Source of the DNA: Bradyrhizobium arachidis
Lineage (GTDB): Bacteria > Pseudomonadota > Alphaproteobacteria > Rhizobiales > Xanthobacteraceae
Assembly (NCBI RefSeq): GCF_024758505.1
Contig: NZ_CP077970.1
Span: 7,068,001 to 7,132,000, forward strand
DNA: 64,000 bases
Reading direction: 5' to 3'
Positions 1-8,758 of this stretch are shown here, piece after piece. Every line of letters starts with the position of its first letter. Within the stretch, counting starts at the first letter, position 1. The translations under genes were made by a program, and so were the position numbers. The notes beneath the pieces were generated by a model. The model searched no databases. It had not been told where the DNA came from and saw nothing but the letters and a program-made list of their open reading frames with translations.

Positions 1-81
1 GCGCAAAGACTGCGCTCGGTCTTCAGGTGACAGCTGACCCGATCCTGAACCGTTGCTCTCGTTTGGTGCATTGCCTGTCAC
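1..81 (-). CDS. trbI: TrbI, N-terminal 27 codons (cut by window edge)
   Basis: VirB10-like component that spans the envelope in the conjugative type IV secretion system. Only the start is present: GTG at 81-79 overlaps the trbG stop as GTGA, and a GGGAG lies about 7 nt upstream. The visible residues are a Gly/Ser/Asn-rich stretch followed by LSPEDRAQSLR, which resembles the Pro-Glu-Asp...Leu-Arg start common in TrbI proteins. The order trbG-trbI and the coupled overlap are those of trb operons. An ATG in another frame at 71-69 gives no recognisable protein. The rest of the gene lies left of the window. Confidence 0.75.
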   Translation of the reverse strand, partial: MTGNAPNESNGSGSGQLSPEDRAQSLR

Positions 82-1052
82 GACCGGCTCCCGTCGGCTC
101 TCAAAATTCGTACCTTCTGCTGCTTCTCGCCGCCCAGCCGCAATTCCGCCGCGGCGAACAGACGATCGACGATGAGCACATTTCTGTAGGCGCGATAATT
201 GACGAGCTCGGGCGTACCCTCCTGGCCGATGACGAACAATGGCGGCATTTCTCCCTGCCCGATCCCAGGCGAAAACTCGATATAGACCTTGCGACCGTCG
301 TCATAGGCATTGACCGGCCGCCACGGCGGGTTGTCGCCGTCGATGGTGTAGCGATAGCGGCGTTGACCCATTTCCGGGATCACCGGCACTAGCGATAAGG
401 CCTTCACGCGTCCGCTACGGTCTTCCGGATAAAACCAGGCAACCGACGGCATATATGGCTTTTCCTGAGACCGAAGTTCGATCAGGTAGGTCCGCCGATC
501 GGTATTGACGACGAGGTTCGTTGCCATGGCGGGCCTGGTCGGCTTGACCATGATATGGACGCGCCTGCTATCGCCGTTGCCGCTTTCGGTGTCGCCGACG
601 ATCCAACGCACGGTGTCACCGGCTGCAAGCGGACCTGATCCGATCAATTGCTCGCCTGGCTGGAGCGCGATATCCGTGATTTGCCCGGGTGCGGCATAGA
701 CCTGATACAGCGCGCCCGGACTATACGGAAAGATTTGAACGGCATTGAAGTATCCTGCCCGCCGTGGTTCGACCCGCGCGGCGGTGTTGGCCGCCTCGAT
801 CCGGGTCACGGGCTCCTTTTCTTCGGCGTCTCCTTTCTTCCCACCTTGGGCCGGGATCCAGGGTGGCGGAATATGCAGGGGACGTTCGCGATCGTCGGCA
901 AGCGTCGGCAGGTCGGGAAGTAGCGGCACATTGTCATCGTAACTGATCTGCGGCGGCTTGAACGTTGTGCAGGCGGAAAGCGCTAGAGACCCGAGAAGCA
1001 TGATCGCCCCAACGGAACTGGCACGCTTGGGTTTGTTCGGTGGTGCAATCAT
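78..1052 (-). CDS. trbG: P-type conjugative transfer protein TrbG (VirB9-like)
   Basis: Outer-membrane-associated VirB9/TrbG component of the mating-pair-formation core complex, 324 aa. An N-terminal hydrophobic segment ends in LSACTTF (about residues 22-31), which reads as a lipoprotein signal peptide. Then come a proline-rich linker (about 35-65) and the VirB9-type beta-rich domain with the family stretches around YAAPGQITDIALQPGE and RTYLIELRS. The start overlaps the trbF stop by 4 bp (ATGA), and its own stop overlaps trbI by 4 bp. Length and order fit the family. Confidence 0.95.
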   Translation of the reverse strand: MIAPPNKPKRASSVGAIMLLGSLALSACTTFKPPQISYDDNVPLLPDLPTLADDRERPLHIPPPWIPAQGGKKGDAEEKEPVTRIEAANTAARVEPRRAGYFNAVQIFPYSPGALYQVYAAPGQITDIALQPGEQLIGSGPLAAGDTVRWIVGDTESGNGDSRRVHIMVKPTRPAMATNLVVNTDRRTYLIELRSQEKPYMPSVAWFYPEDRSGRVKALSLVPVIPEMGQRRYRYTIDGDNPPWRPVNAYDDGRKVYIEFSPGIGQGEMPPLFVIGQEGTPELVNYRAYRNVLIVDRLFAAAELRLGGEKQQKVRILRADGSRS

Positions 1053-1732
1053 TGGCCGAGCTCCTTCGACCAGCTAATGGCATTGACGAACACACCGAGC
1101 GGGTTTTTGCGCAGCCGATCGACGTCGCGCGGCGTCTCGATGACGACCGTGAGAATCGCCGTCCAGCGCTCGGTGGCCGCAAGTTGCCCGTTCTCATAAC
1201 GGTGTTCGATCCAACCGATGCGAAAGCTTTCAGACGATGCACGGATGACGCTGGAGACGTCGACCGAGATTTGCGTGGTGCCTACTTTGGCGAACGGATC
1301 GTTGTTGCGCGCGTAATCGTTCAGCGCTGCGGCGCCGCGATCCGTTGTGAAGTCGTACGCCCGCAGCCAGTTTTGGCGCACTACGATGGCATCCGCAGGT
1401 AATCCCCGGACGTCTTCAATGAATCGCGCGAGATGAAACGCGATCTGCGGATCGGACGGCTGATAGAAGGGACTCGCTGGGGTGACTGCCTGGGCCTGAC
1501 CGAGATGGTCCACTTGCACCACCCACGGTGTGATGGTGCCCTGGGCAGACTGCCAAAGGAGGCCTGCAGCGAGTCCGCCGGACTGCAACAGACATCCGAA
1601 CGCCATCAGCCGCCAATTCCTGGCCTGGACGCGTGCGGAACCAATACGGTCGTCCCAAACCTGCGCTGCCTTCTGGTAAGGCGTCACGGGCTGTGGCGTA
1701 CGGCCGTAATGCACGGATGGTCTTTTGAACAT
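1049..1732 (-). CDS. trbF: Conjugal transfer protein TrbF (VirB8-like)
   Basis: Inner-membrane bitopic scaffold protein of the trb type IV secretion system, 227 aa. It has a short cytoplasmic N-terminus beginning with the family-like PSVHYGRTPQPVTPYQKAAQVWDDR region, one membrane segment at about residues 43-62, and a periplasmic VirB8/NTF2-like domain with the typical stretch around ARFIEDVRGLP...RQNWLRAY and a C-terminal NPLGVFVNAISWSKEL. It overlaps trbL by one base and trbG by four bases, so the genes are translationally coupled. Confidence 0.95.
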   Translation of the reverse strand: MFKRPSVHYGRTPQPVTPYQKAAQVWDDRIGSARVQARNWRLMAFGCLLQSGGLAAGLLWQSAQGTITPWVVQVDHLGQAQAVTPASPFYQPSDPQIAFHLARFIEDVRGLPADAIVVRQNWLRAYDFTTDRGAAALNDYARNNDPFAKVGTTQISVDVSSVIRASSESFRIGWIEHRYENGQLAATERWTAILTVVIETPRDVDRLRKNPLGVFVNAISWSKELGQ

Positions 1733-2934
1733 CAGTGCCCTCCCTCGGACAGATCAACCGAGGCTCCACCACCGGCACTGTCGCCGCTGCGGACGGCGTG
1801 GGTAGCAGCGGACACGCCCTGGTTCACGGTCTGCGCGCGCTTGCGGCGTGCCCAAGCCGGCGCGGCGTCCGTTGTTGACGAACCGCCACCGAGCCCAGCA
1901 GCCATACGCCGTAGCGGGCTGACGATCGCCGAACCGCCTGCGCTGGCGACACCGCCCAAGCCCCCCGCTCGGTAAGCACTTGCCGCTCCTGTCGCTACCG
2001 TCGCTGCGCCGCGGGCGCCGGCAAGAAGCGCGCCACCTGCCAGCCCGGCACCGCCAGCCGCGAGACCAGCGCCAGCGACGATGGCGCCCCCTGCCGCCAG
2101 GCCTGTCCCGACCGCGGCGCCGGCGCCGAGTTGCGGTCCACCCGACACGATGCCGTTGGCAATGCCTGGCCCAAAGATGCCGAGGCCGAGAAGAGAAAGC
2201 GCCCCAAGCACAAGCGCCATGGCGTTGTCGATCGTCGGCTGATTACCACCAAAACTCGCGGTAAACTGCGAGAACAGTGTTGAGCCGATCCCGACGATGA
2301 CGGCCAGCACCAGAACTTTCACGCCCGATGAAATCACGTTCCCCAGCACGCGCTCGGCGGCAAATGCCGTCTTGCCGAACAGCCCGAACGGAATCAGCAC
2401 GAAACCCGCGAGCGTCGTCAGCTTGAACTCGATGAGCGTGATGAAGAGCTGGATGGCCAGAATAAAAAAAGCCAACAGCACGACGATCCAGGCAAACAGC
2501 AAAACCGAGATTTGGATGAAATTCTCGAAGAAGCTGACATAGCCCATCAAGCCGGAGATCGAATCGAGGATCGGTCGTCCAGCATCAAGCCCGACCTGGG
2601 CAATCTTTCCCGGTTTCAAGAAATCGGCCGAAGAGAGACCGGTACCCGAGGCCTTCAACCCCAGGCCGGCAAAACTCTCGAAGATGACACGCGCCAAACT
2701 GTTCCAGTTGCCTATCAGGAAAGCGAAGACTCCAACAAACAAGGTCTTCTTGACGAGGCGGGCCAGAATGTCCCCCTCCGCGCCCCATGCCCAGAACAGG
2801 CCTGCGAGCGTGACATCGATTGTCGCCAACGTCGTAGCAAGATATCCGACCTCACCACCGAGTAGTCCAAACCCGGAATCGATGTACCGGGTGAATGTCT
2901 CCAGAAACTGATCAATGATTCCGGTACCGCCCAT
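1732..2934 (-). CDS. trbL: P-type conjugative transfer protein TrbL (VirB6-like)
   Basis: Polytopic inner-membrane channel component, 400 aa. Several hydrophobic segments lie between about residues 20 and 260, including one with a WAWGAEGDI-like turn near residue 48. A long Gly/Ala-rich stretch follows (about 255-345), and the tail is polar. This layout and the position between trbK and trbF are typical of TrbL. The Gly/Ala-rich tail is poorly conserved in the family. Only 3 bp separate it from trbK. Confidence 0.93.
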   Translation of the reverse strand: MGGTGIIDQFLETFTRYIDSGFGLLGGEVGYLATTLATIDVTLAGLFWAWGAEGDILARLVKKTLFVGVFAFLIGNWNSLARVIFESFAGLGLKASGTGLSSADFLKPGKIAQVGLDAGRPILDSISGLMGYVSFFENFIQISVLLFAWIVVLLAFFILAIQLFITLIEFKLTTLAGFVLIPFGLFGKTAFAAERVLGNVISSGVKVLVLAVIVGIGSTLFSQFTASFGGNQPTIDNAMALVLGALSLLGLGIFGPGIANGIVSGGPQLGAGAAVGTGLAAGGAIVAGAGLAAGGAGLAGGALLAGARGAATVATGAASAYRAGGLGGVASAGGSAIVSPLRRMAAGLGGGSSTTDAAPAWARRKRAQTVNQGVSAATHAVRSGDSAGGGASVDLSEGGH

Positions 2935-2937
2935 CGC

Positions 2938-3312
2938 TCACTCCTTCCCGGTCTGCTGGATTGAAGGAAAGCCAGAGGGCAGACGGCTGTCGTCCTTTGG
3001 CGCAACAAATAACGAGGAGCCCGCTTGCGGAGCGCCACTGCCGGACGGTGCTTGAGCTTTCTGCCGCAGAAACTGGCGGCGCTTCTCGGCCCAGGCCTTT
3101 CGGCACTCAAACAGAGCATCTTTCTGCTCATAGCTTATGGTGCGGCACTCCGTGAGCTTCGTCGCCAAGGGATCGGATGTCACATCGGCGGACGCGGGCG
3201 TGCTTGTCTGCCCTTCGTCGCCGCGAAGTTTGATCGCACAGGCCGCAACGAGGAGAACAATAAGCACCACCGCCGCCAGGGTCGGGAGTCGTTGGATTGT
3301 TTTCGTGTTCAT
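2938..3312 (-). CDS. trbK: Putative entry-exclusion lipoprotein TrbK (TrbK-alt type)
   Basis: Small protein of 124 aa in the usual trbK position between trbJ and trbL. A hydrophobic signal (about residues 12-26) ends in LLVAACAIK, a lipobox-like cleavage site, so it is probably a membrane-anchored lipoprotein. A conserved-looking segment CRTISYEQKDALFECRKAWAEKRR is followed by a Pro/Ser/Gly-rich tail. TrbK-type proteins block entry of a second copy of the same element. The assignment rests on position, lipobox and the Cys/Trp/Arg motif; overall similarity between TrbK families is low. Confidence 0.8.
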   Translation of the reverse strand: MNTKTIQRLPTLAAVVLIVLLVAACAIKLRGDEGQTSTPASADVTSDPLATKLTECRTISYEQKDALFECRKAWAEKRRQFLRQKAQAPSGSGAPQAGSSLFVAPKDDSRLPSGFPSIQQTGKE

Positions 3313-4046
3313 CAGTGAAACATCTGCACGGTTGTGGGTTGATAGCCGGCGCCTTGCGTGAGGAAGCGACGCAGCTGCTCCCTGCTTTGGTCCTGAGCGG
3401 CCGCATGCTGGGCGGATTCCAGGTTCTGCGCGCGCTCGTGGGCTGCGACGACCGCAGTGAGATCCGCAAGTTGCTGGGCTTGCAGCGCCAGGAGCTGATT
3501 GCCAGCCTGGGTCGCCTGCAACGCACCAGTCGCGCCCTGGCTCGATTTAACAAGGGCTGACATCTGGGTGCGATTGGTATCGAGGTTGCCGACGACCGTT
3601 GCCTGCGTCCGCATGGCATCCTGGAGGCTGGCAAGCGCATTCTGCCAACGGCTTTGCGCGTTCGCGATCAACGCCTGGCTCGAAGCGCTCGCCGACGCCG
3701 GCGCGTAGGTCGTCGCAAAGGCACGATCGATCTGCTGGATGTCGTAGGCGATGCGCTGAGCGTGGCTAAGAAGCTGTTGCGTTCGCTGGATCGACTGCTC
3801 CAGTTGCAATAACGAGGAAAATGGCAGCGTAGCCAGATTCCTGGCCTGGTTGACCAGCATCTGCGCTTGATTTTGCAGAGAGACGATCTGGTTGTTGATC
3901 TGCTGCAAAGCGCGAGCGGCGGTAAGCACGCTCTGCGCGTAGTTGTTGGGATCGAAGACGATCAACTGCGCCTGCGCGGGCTTGAATCCAGCGACGACTG
4001 TGATCGCGATGACACTGACCGTGGCGAGACGTTGGAGGCGGTTCAT
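3312..4046 (-). CDS. trbJ: P-type conjugative transfer protein TrbJ (VirB5-like)
   Basis: Secreted minor pilus or periplasmic component, 244 aa. A cleavable signal peptide (about residues 1-26, ending in PAQAQ) is followed by the family stretch VFDPNNYAQSVLTAARALQQINNQ and a Gln-rich helical, probably coiled-coil body with repeated QALIAN/LLALQAQQLADL-type segments. The start overlaps the trbE stop (ATGA). Length, helical content and order match TrbJ. Confidence 0.95.
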   Translation of the reverse strand: MNRLQRLATVSVIAITVVAGFKPAQAQLIVFDPNNYAQSVLTAARALQQINNQIVSLQNQAQMLVNQARNLATLPFSSLLQLEQSIQRTQQLLSHAQRIAYDIQQIDRAFATTYAPASASASSQALIANAQSRWQNALASLQDAMRTQATVVGNLDTNRTQMSALVKSSQGATGALQATQAGNQLLALQAQQLADLTAVVAAHERAQNLESAQHAAAQDQSREQLRRFLTQGAGYQPTTVQMFH

Positions 4047-6496
4047 TTTGACGCCTCCAGTTCGGGAAGATGCGGGATGAGATCGGTCGCCCAGGCGGCA
4101 TCGCGTGCCCTGAGCCAGCCCGACACAAAATTGTCGCGGCCGTGATCAATCAGGACCTGTTCGATCAGCAGTTGGTCGGCCTTTGAGGAAGCCGCGGTAA
4201 AGGCGAGCGCGACCTCGCCAAGCCCGAGCTCGAACAGTCGATTGCCGCGGCGCGACTGGCAGTAATAGTCGCGCTTCGGTGTGGCCCGAGCCAGGATCTC
4301 GATCTGGCGTTCGTTCAGTCCAAAGCGCCGGTAGATCGCCATGATCTGTGGCTCGATGGCGCGGTCGTTCGGGAGCAGGATTCGCGTCGGACAGCTCTCG
4401 ATGATAGCCGGCGCGATCGCCGAGCCGTCGATATCCGCGAGCGATTGGGTGGCGAAAATGACCGAAGCATTTTTCTTGCGAAGGGTTTTCAGCCACTCGC
4501 GCAGTTGACCAGCGAATTCTCGGTCATCGAGCGCCAGCCATCCTTCATCGATGATGAGCAGAGTTGGCCGACCATCAAATCGTCCTTCAATGCGGTGGAA
4601 CAGATAGGAAAGGACAGCCGGCGCGACAGCCGTACCGATCAATCCATCAGTTTCAAAGACCTGAACGGCGCCTTCACCAAGCCGCTCGAACTCCGCATCA
4701 AGAAGCCGGCCGTACGGCCCCCCAAGGCAATAGGGCTGGAGAGCGCGCTTCAGCACATTCGACTGAAGAAGAGCGCAAAGACCCGTCAAGGTCCGCTCCT
4801 GGATCGGTGCCGAAGCCAGCGAGGTCAGCGCAGACCAAATATGGTCCTTGACTTCTGGCGTCACTTCGACCTTCTCACGGCCGAGGATCGCGGTCACCCA
4901 CTCTGCTGCCCAAGCACGCTCAGACGAGTCATCAATCGCGGCGAGCGGCTGAAGTTCAACGAACTCCGCGGATTCGCCCGAGAGCACACCGCCGATGTCG
5001 TGCCAATCGCCACCCATGGCGACGGTTGCAGCCCGTACCGAACAACCAAAATCGAACGCAAAAATCTGGGATTCGGGGTACCGGCGGAATTGCAGCGCCA
5101 TCAACGCCAGCAGCACCGACTTACCCGCGCCGGTCGGTCCGACTACCAGCGTATGTCCGACGTCGCCAACGTGAAGGGAGAAGCGGAATGGAGTGGATCC
5201 CTCCGTCTTGGCCAGAAATAGCGGCGGCGCCTTGAAATGATGGTCCCTTGCCTCGCCGGCCCATACCGCCGACAGCGGAATCATATGTGCCAGATTCAGC
5301 GTCGAGATCGGGGGCTGCCGAACGTTGGCGTAGACATGTCCGGGCAGGCTGCCGAGCCAGGCTTCAACCGCATTGACCGTCTCGATCATGCAGGTGAAAT
5401 CCCGGCCCTGGATCACCTTTTCCACGAGTCGGAGTTTTTCATCGGCGATGGCAGCATCGGCGTCCCAGACCGTGACCGTTGCGGTAACGAAGGTCTCTCC
5501 GATTTGATCCGAGCCCAACTCCTGGAGCGCTGCATCGGCATCAATGGCCTTGTTGTGGGCATCCGTATCAAGAAGCGCTGACGCTTCGTTGGTCATGACC
5601 TCCTTCAGGATCGCAGCCACTGATTTGCGCTTGGCGAACCATTGCCGTCTGATCCTGGTCAGAAGTTTCGTCGCCTCCAGCTTGTCCAGCATGATCGCGC
5701 GGGTCGACCAGCGGTAGGCAAAGGCAAGACGGTTCAGGTCGTCGAGAATCCCCGGTATCGTCGCCGTCGGAAAGCCGACGACGGTCAGCACACGCAGATG
5801 CGCACACCCTAGCATCGGCTCAAGGCCACCGGTCAGCGGCTGATCGGCGAGCAGCGCGTCGAGATACATTGGGATCTCGGGCACCCTGACGCGATGCCGC
5901 TTGGTCGAGACCGTGGAGTGTAGGTAGGTCAGCGTTGCTTCGTCATCGAGCCAGGCGCACTCGGGCATGAAGCCTTCGATGAGCTGCAGGACGCGATTGG
6001 TTCGGTCGATGAAGCCGCGGAGAGTCTCGCGCGCATCGGCGTCAACGGTCCGGTTGCTACCCTCATAAAGCAGCCGTTCCGCTCTCGCAGTGCCCTCCGC
6101 CGCCGGGAGATAGAGGAATGTCAGGAAATAGCTCGATTCGTAATGCGCGCCGGCTTCTTCGAACTGTGCCCTTCGCTCTGCGTCGACCAGCGCGGACGCG
6201 GCATCTGGAAACGTATTGGGCGGATAGGCTCCTGCCGAATGACGTTGCGCCTCGACAAAGATCGCCCACCCCGATTCAAGCCGGCGCAGCGCATTGTTTA
6301 GTCGACCAGCAACAGCAACAAGTTCGGCTGGCACGGCGCTATCGAGGTCCGGTCCCCGAAATTTCGCCGTCCGCTGGAACGACCCATCCTTGTTAAGGAC
6401 GATGCCTTCGTCAACGAGAGCAGCCCAGGGCAGAAAATCGGCGAGGCGGGTATTGGAACGGCGGTATTCAGCGAGATTCATCATGAGGGAGCTCAC
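4043..6496 (-). CDS. trbE: Conjugal transfer ATPase TrbE (VirB4-like)
   Basis: Large cytoplasmic/inner-membrane ATPase that powers pilus assembly and DNA transfer, 817 aa, the usual size. The N-terminal CagE/TrbE domain (about 1-420) is followed by the P-loop ATPase domain with Walker A GPTGAGKS at residues 453-460 and Walker B LLIIDE at about 646-651, then RILLPND and a Tyr-Tyr-rich KRDYYCQSRRG stretch typical of TrbE/VirB4. It overlaps trbD upstream and trbJ downstream by 4 bp each. No frameshift is visible. Confidence 0.97.
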   Translation of the reverse strand: MSSLMMNLAEYRRSNTRLADFLPWAALVDEGIVLNKDGSFQRTAKFRGPDLDSAVPAELVAVAGRLNNALRRLESGWAIFVEAQRHSAGAYPPNTFPDAASALVDAERRAQFEEAGAHYESSYFLTFLYLPAAEGTARAERLLYEGSNRTVDADARETLRGFIDRTNRVLQLIEGFMPECAWLDDEATLTYLHSTVSTKRHRVRVPEIPMYLDALLADQPLTGGLEPMLGCAHLRVLTVVGFPTATIPGILDDLNRLAFAYRWSTRAIMLDKLEATKLLTRIRRQWFAKRKSVAAILKEVMTNEASALLDTDAHNKAIDADAALQELGSDQIGETFVTATVTVWDADAAIADEKLRLVEKVIQGRDFTCMIETVNAVEAWLGSLPGHVYANVRQPPISTLNLAHMIPLSAVWAGEARDHHFKAPPLFLAKTEGSTPFRFSLHVGDVGHTLVVGPTGAGKSVLLALMALQFRRYPESQIFAFDFGCSVRAATVAMGGDWHDIGGVLSGESAEFVELQPLAAIDDSSERAWAAEWVTAILGREKVEVTPEVKDHIWSALTSLASAPIQERTLTGLCALLQSNVLKRALQPYCLGGPYGRLLDAEFERLGEGAVQVFETDGLIGTAVAPAVLSYLFHRIEGRFDGRPTLLIIDEGWLALDDREFAGQLREWLKTLRKKNASVIFATQSLADIDGSAIAPAIIESCPTRILLPNDRAIEPQIMAIYRRFGLNERQIEILARATPKRDYYCQSRRGNRLFELGLGEVALAFTAASSKADQLLIEQVLIDHGRDNFVSGWLRARDAAWATDLIPHLPELEASK

Positions 6497-6756
6497 GGGT
6501 TGAGATGACCGGGGATACGAAGGTGTCGACGCACGACCTCGACGAAGTCAGGATCGCGCTTGGCCGCCCAGACAGCGGCCATGTGGCCGACGAACCAAAG
6601 CAGGAGGCCCGCCACCCAGAGGCGCAGACCGATGCCGAGGGCGGCTGCGAGCGTGCCGTTGACGATGGCGATGGAGCGTGGCGCACCACCCATCAGGATC
6701 GGCTCGGTCAGCGCGCGATGGACTGGAGCTTCGAAGCCTGGGATCTGTCCGTCCAT
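6493..6756 (-). CDS. trbD: Conjugal transfer protein TrbD (VirB3-like)
   Basis: Short inner-membrane protein of 87 aa. It starts with the family-like IPGFEAPVHRALTEPILMGGAPR and has two adjacent hydrophobic segments (about residues 28-65) with AALGIGLRLWVAGLLLWFVGH. A cytoplasmic tail DPDFVEVVRRHLRIPGHLNP follows. TrbD/VirB3 works together with the TrbE ATPase at the inner membrane. It overlaps trbC by one base and trbE by four. Confidence 0.94.
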   Translation of the reverse strand: MDGQIPGFEAPVHRALTEPILMGGAPRSIAIVNGTLAAALGIGLRLWVAGLLLWFVGHMAAVWAAKRDPDFVEVVRRHLRIPGHLNP

Positions 6757-7082
6757 CAGATCACGGTCCCACCGCCGAACGAGAAGAACGACAGAAAGAA
6801 GCTCGAGGCAGCAAAAGCGATCGACAGGCCAAACACGATTTGGATCAACCTGCGAAAGCCACCCGACGTGTCGCCGAACGCAAGCGAGAGACCCGTGGTG
6901 ATGATGATGATGACAGCGATGATCTTGGCGACGGGACCTTCGACCGATTGCAGGATCTGATTGAGAGGTTGCTCCCAGGGCATATTGGAGCCAGCAGCGA
7001 AGGCTGGCTTGACGGCGAAACAGGTGGTCATCAACAGAATCGTCGAAACGATCCGTCGTTCGAAGAAAGAAATAACACTCAT
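6756..7082 (-). CDS. trbC: TrbC pilin subunit (VirB2-like)
   Basis: Conjugative pilin, 108 aa. A long signal/leader peptide (about 1-30, ending in KPAFAA) is followed by two hydrophobic helices (about 50-70 and 82-103) separated by a short polar loop, GDTSGGFRR. That is the arrangement in VirB2/TrbC pilins. It overlaps trbB (ATGA) and trbD. Confidence 0.94.
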   Translation of the reverse strand: MSVISFFERRIVSTILLMTTCFAVKPAFAAGSNMPWEQPLNQILQSVEGPVAKIIAVIIIITTGLSLAFGDTSGGFRRLIQIVFGLSIAFAASSFFLSFFSFGGGTVI

Positions 7083-8059
7083 GACTTGTCCCCTATTGCT
7101 GCCAGGCTGTAGTCGCCGGAAGCCGCGAGCCCAGTGACGCTGGCGAGTTCGGCCAGGCGGCGATCGGCGCCGCGACCGGAAAGGACGGCGATGACGTTGA
7201 TGGTTTCAGCGATTAGGGCGCGCGGGACCGTGACAACAGCTTCCTGGATGAGCTGCTCAAGCCGGCGCAGAGCTCCGAGCGCGGTGCCCGCATGGATGGT
7301 ACCGACTCCCCCGGGATGACCCGTGCCCCAGGCCTTGAGTAGATCGAGGGCCTCTGGCCCGCGCACCTCCCCGATCGGAATGCGATCGGGCCGAAGGCGC
7401 AGCGATGAACGGACCAGGTCCGATAACGAGATCACGCCGTCTTTCGTGCGCAGCGCCACAAGATTCGGTGCCTTGCATTGAAGCTCTCTGGTGTCTTCGA
7501 TGAGAACAACTCGATCCGAAGTCTTGGCGACTTCGGCTAGTAATGCGTTGGTCAGTGTCGTCTTGCCGCTGGATGTGCCGCCGGCGACAAGAATGTTCTT
7601 ACGCGCTTCGACCGCGCATTTCAGAGCAACGGCTTGCCCCGAGGTCATAACGCCGGTGGCGACGTAGTCATTCAGCGTGAACACCGCGACCGCGGGCTTT
7701 CGGATCGCGAACACCGGAGCCGCGACTACCGGCGGCAATAGTCCCTCGAAACGCTCTCCCGTCTCGGGTAGTTCGGCCGAAACACGCGGGCTGGCTGCGT
7801 GGACCTCAGCACCGACATGGTGGGCAACCAATCGAACGATGCGGTCTCCGTCCTGGTGAGACACCATTTCTCCGGTATCTGCCAAACCGCTCGACAGCCG
7901 GTCGATCCACAATCGCCCATCAGGGTTGAGCATTACCTCAACGACGGTCGAATCTTCGAGAAAGCGTGCGATAGCAGCACCAAACGCGGTGCGCAGCATG
8001 CGCGCACCACGCGAAATCACTTCCGATTGAATGGAATGATGTACCACCGCCGTCCCCAT
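7079..8059 (-). CDS. trbB: P-type conjugative transfer ATPase TrbB (VirB11-like)
   Basis: Hexameric cytoplasmic traffic ATPase of the VirB11/PulE superfamily, 326 aa. The N-terminal domain contains [14 protein letters not shown] (about 41-54). The ATPase domain has Walker A GGTSSGKT at about 160-167, an Asp box LIEDTREL, a Walker B region RIPIGEVRG and the His box GTIHAG. It is the first gene of the operon. No traG (coupling protein) or CopG gene lies directly upstream in this window, unlike many rhizobial trb clusters. Confidence 0.96.
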   Translation of the reverse strand: MGTAVVHHSIQSEVISRGARMLRTAFGAAIARFLEDSTVVEVMLNPDGRLWIDRLSSGLADTGEMVSHQDGDRIVRLVAHHVGAEVHAASPRVSAELPETGERFEGLLPPVVAAPVFAIRKPAVAVFTLNDYVATGVMTSGQAVALKCAVEARKNILVAGGTSSGKTTLTNALLAEVAKTSDRVVLIEDTRELQCKAPNLVALRTKDGVISLSDLVRSSLRLRPDRIPIGEVRGPEALDLLKAWGTGHPGGVGTIHAGTALGALRRLEQLIQEAVVTVPRALIAETINVIAVLSGRGADRRLAELASVTGLAASGDYSLAAIGDKS

Positions 8060-8532
8060 CGAATGCCGTCCCGAACGGCCTCAGATGGGATGATTAGAAG
8101 AGGCAGGAAGCGAGTGAGTGCAACAAGGCAATTATCGGGTTAGTAGCGTGGCGTATAAAAAGAAACGCGACCGGTTATCTCGCATCGACATTGGGCAAAG
8201 CGGCGGGCGTGAAAAATGGCGTATGAGAAAAATCCTTGCGGGTAGGATTTCTTTGGCTGCTTAAGTTGTTGACCAATGCGTACCACGTTGCCATCTCAGA
8301 GGTGATCCGCACGACAACCCCAAGTCTCTTGTTGAGCTTGTTCCAATCGAGAAGCAGCTTGGCTAGAGCGGCCACGGATCAAATTGGGCCTTTGGTACAG
8401 ACGCCTTCGATGTCGGCTTTTCATCCGATAGCGGCGCAACAGCAGACGTGGTTGAAGTTCGCAGAAGGGCCAATAGCAGACCGTGGGCTCCACGAGCACG
8501 GTCAATCAACCGAGGCTAACGAGGAGGTCATT
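8060..8532. other. Intergenic region upstream of trbB
   Basis: No convincing gene. The trb promoter should lie in the left part, reading leftward, but I can name no clear -35/-10 pair or tra-box palindrome. A weak 6-bp stem AAATCC/GGATTT with a 9-nt loop sits at 8230-8250. A GAGGAGG ribosome-binding site at 8521-8527 belongs to the next small reading frame. Confidence 0.5.
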
Positions 8533-8706
8533 ATGACCAACGCCCCAAGCACTAGCGAAAACTTCTCCAAACGCGTCCCATGGAATAAAGGCAAGGTTGC
8601 TGCGACCGAGGCACATCTGAACGATCCGGACAAAGCTGCTGGTCGAAGGCCGCGCACGCGCGATCTAACCCACTTCAACATCGCCATCGATAGCAAGCTT
8701 CAGTAG
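8533..8706 (+). pseudogene. Degenerate N-terminal fragment of a site-specific integrase
   Basis: A 57-codon frame that keeps two landmarks of a common proteobacterial tyrosine integrase family: PWNKGK near the start (about residues 16-21) and TRDLTHFNIAIDSKL near the end. Intact relatives continue after SKL with RGCDVV and a full catalytic domain. Here a TAG stop follows SKLQ, and the spacer between the landmarks is scrambled. A strong GAGGAGG sits 5 nt before the ATG, so it may still be translated as a short peptide. The family match is from memory of the motif order and is not searched. Confidence 0.6.
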
Positions 8707-8758
8707 GACCCATTCTTTCATCGTCAGGGCTTGGCGCGCTGAACCGCGCTCGAAATCG

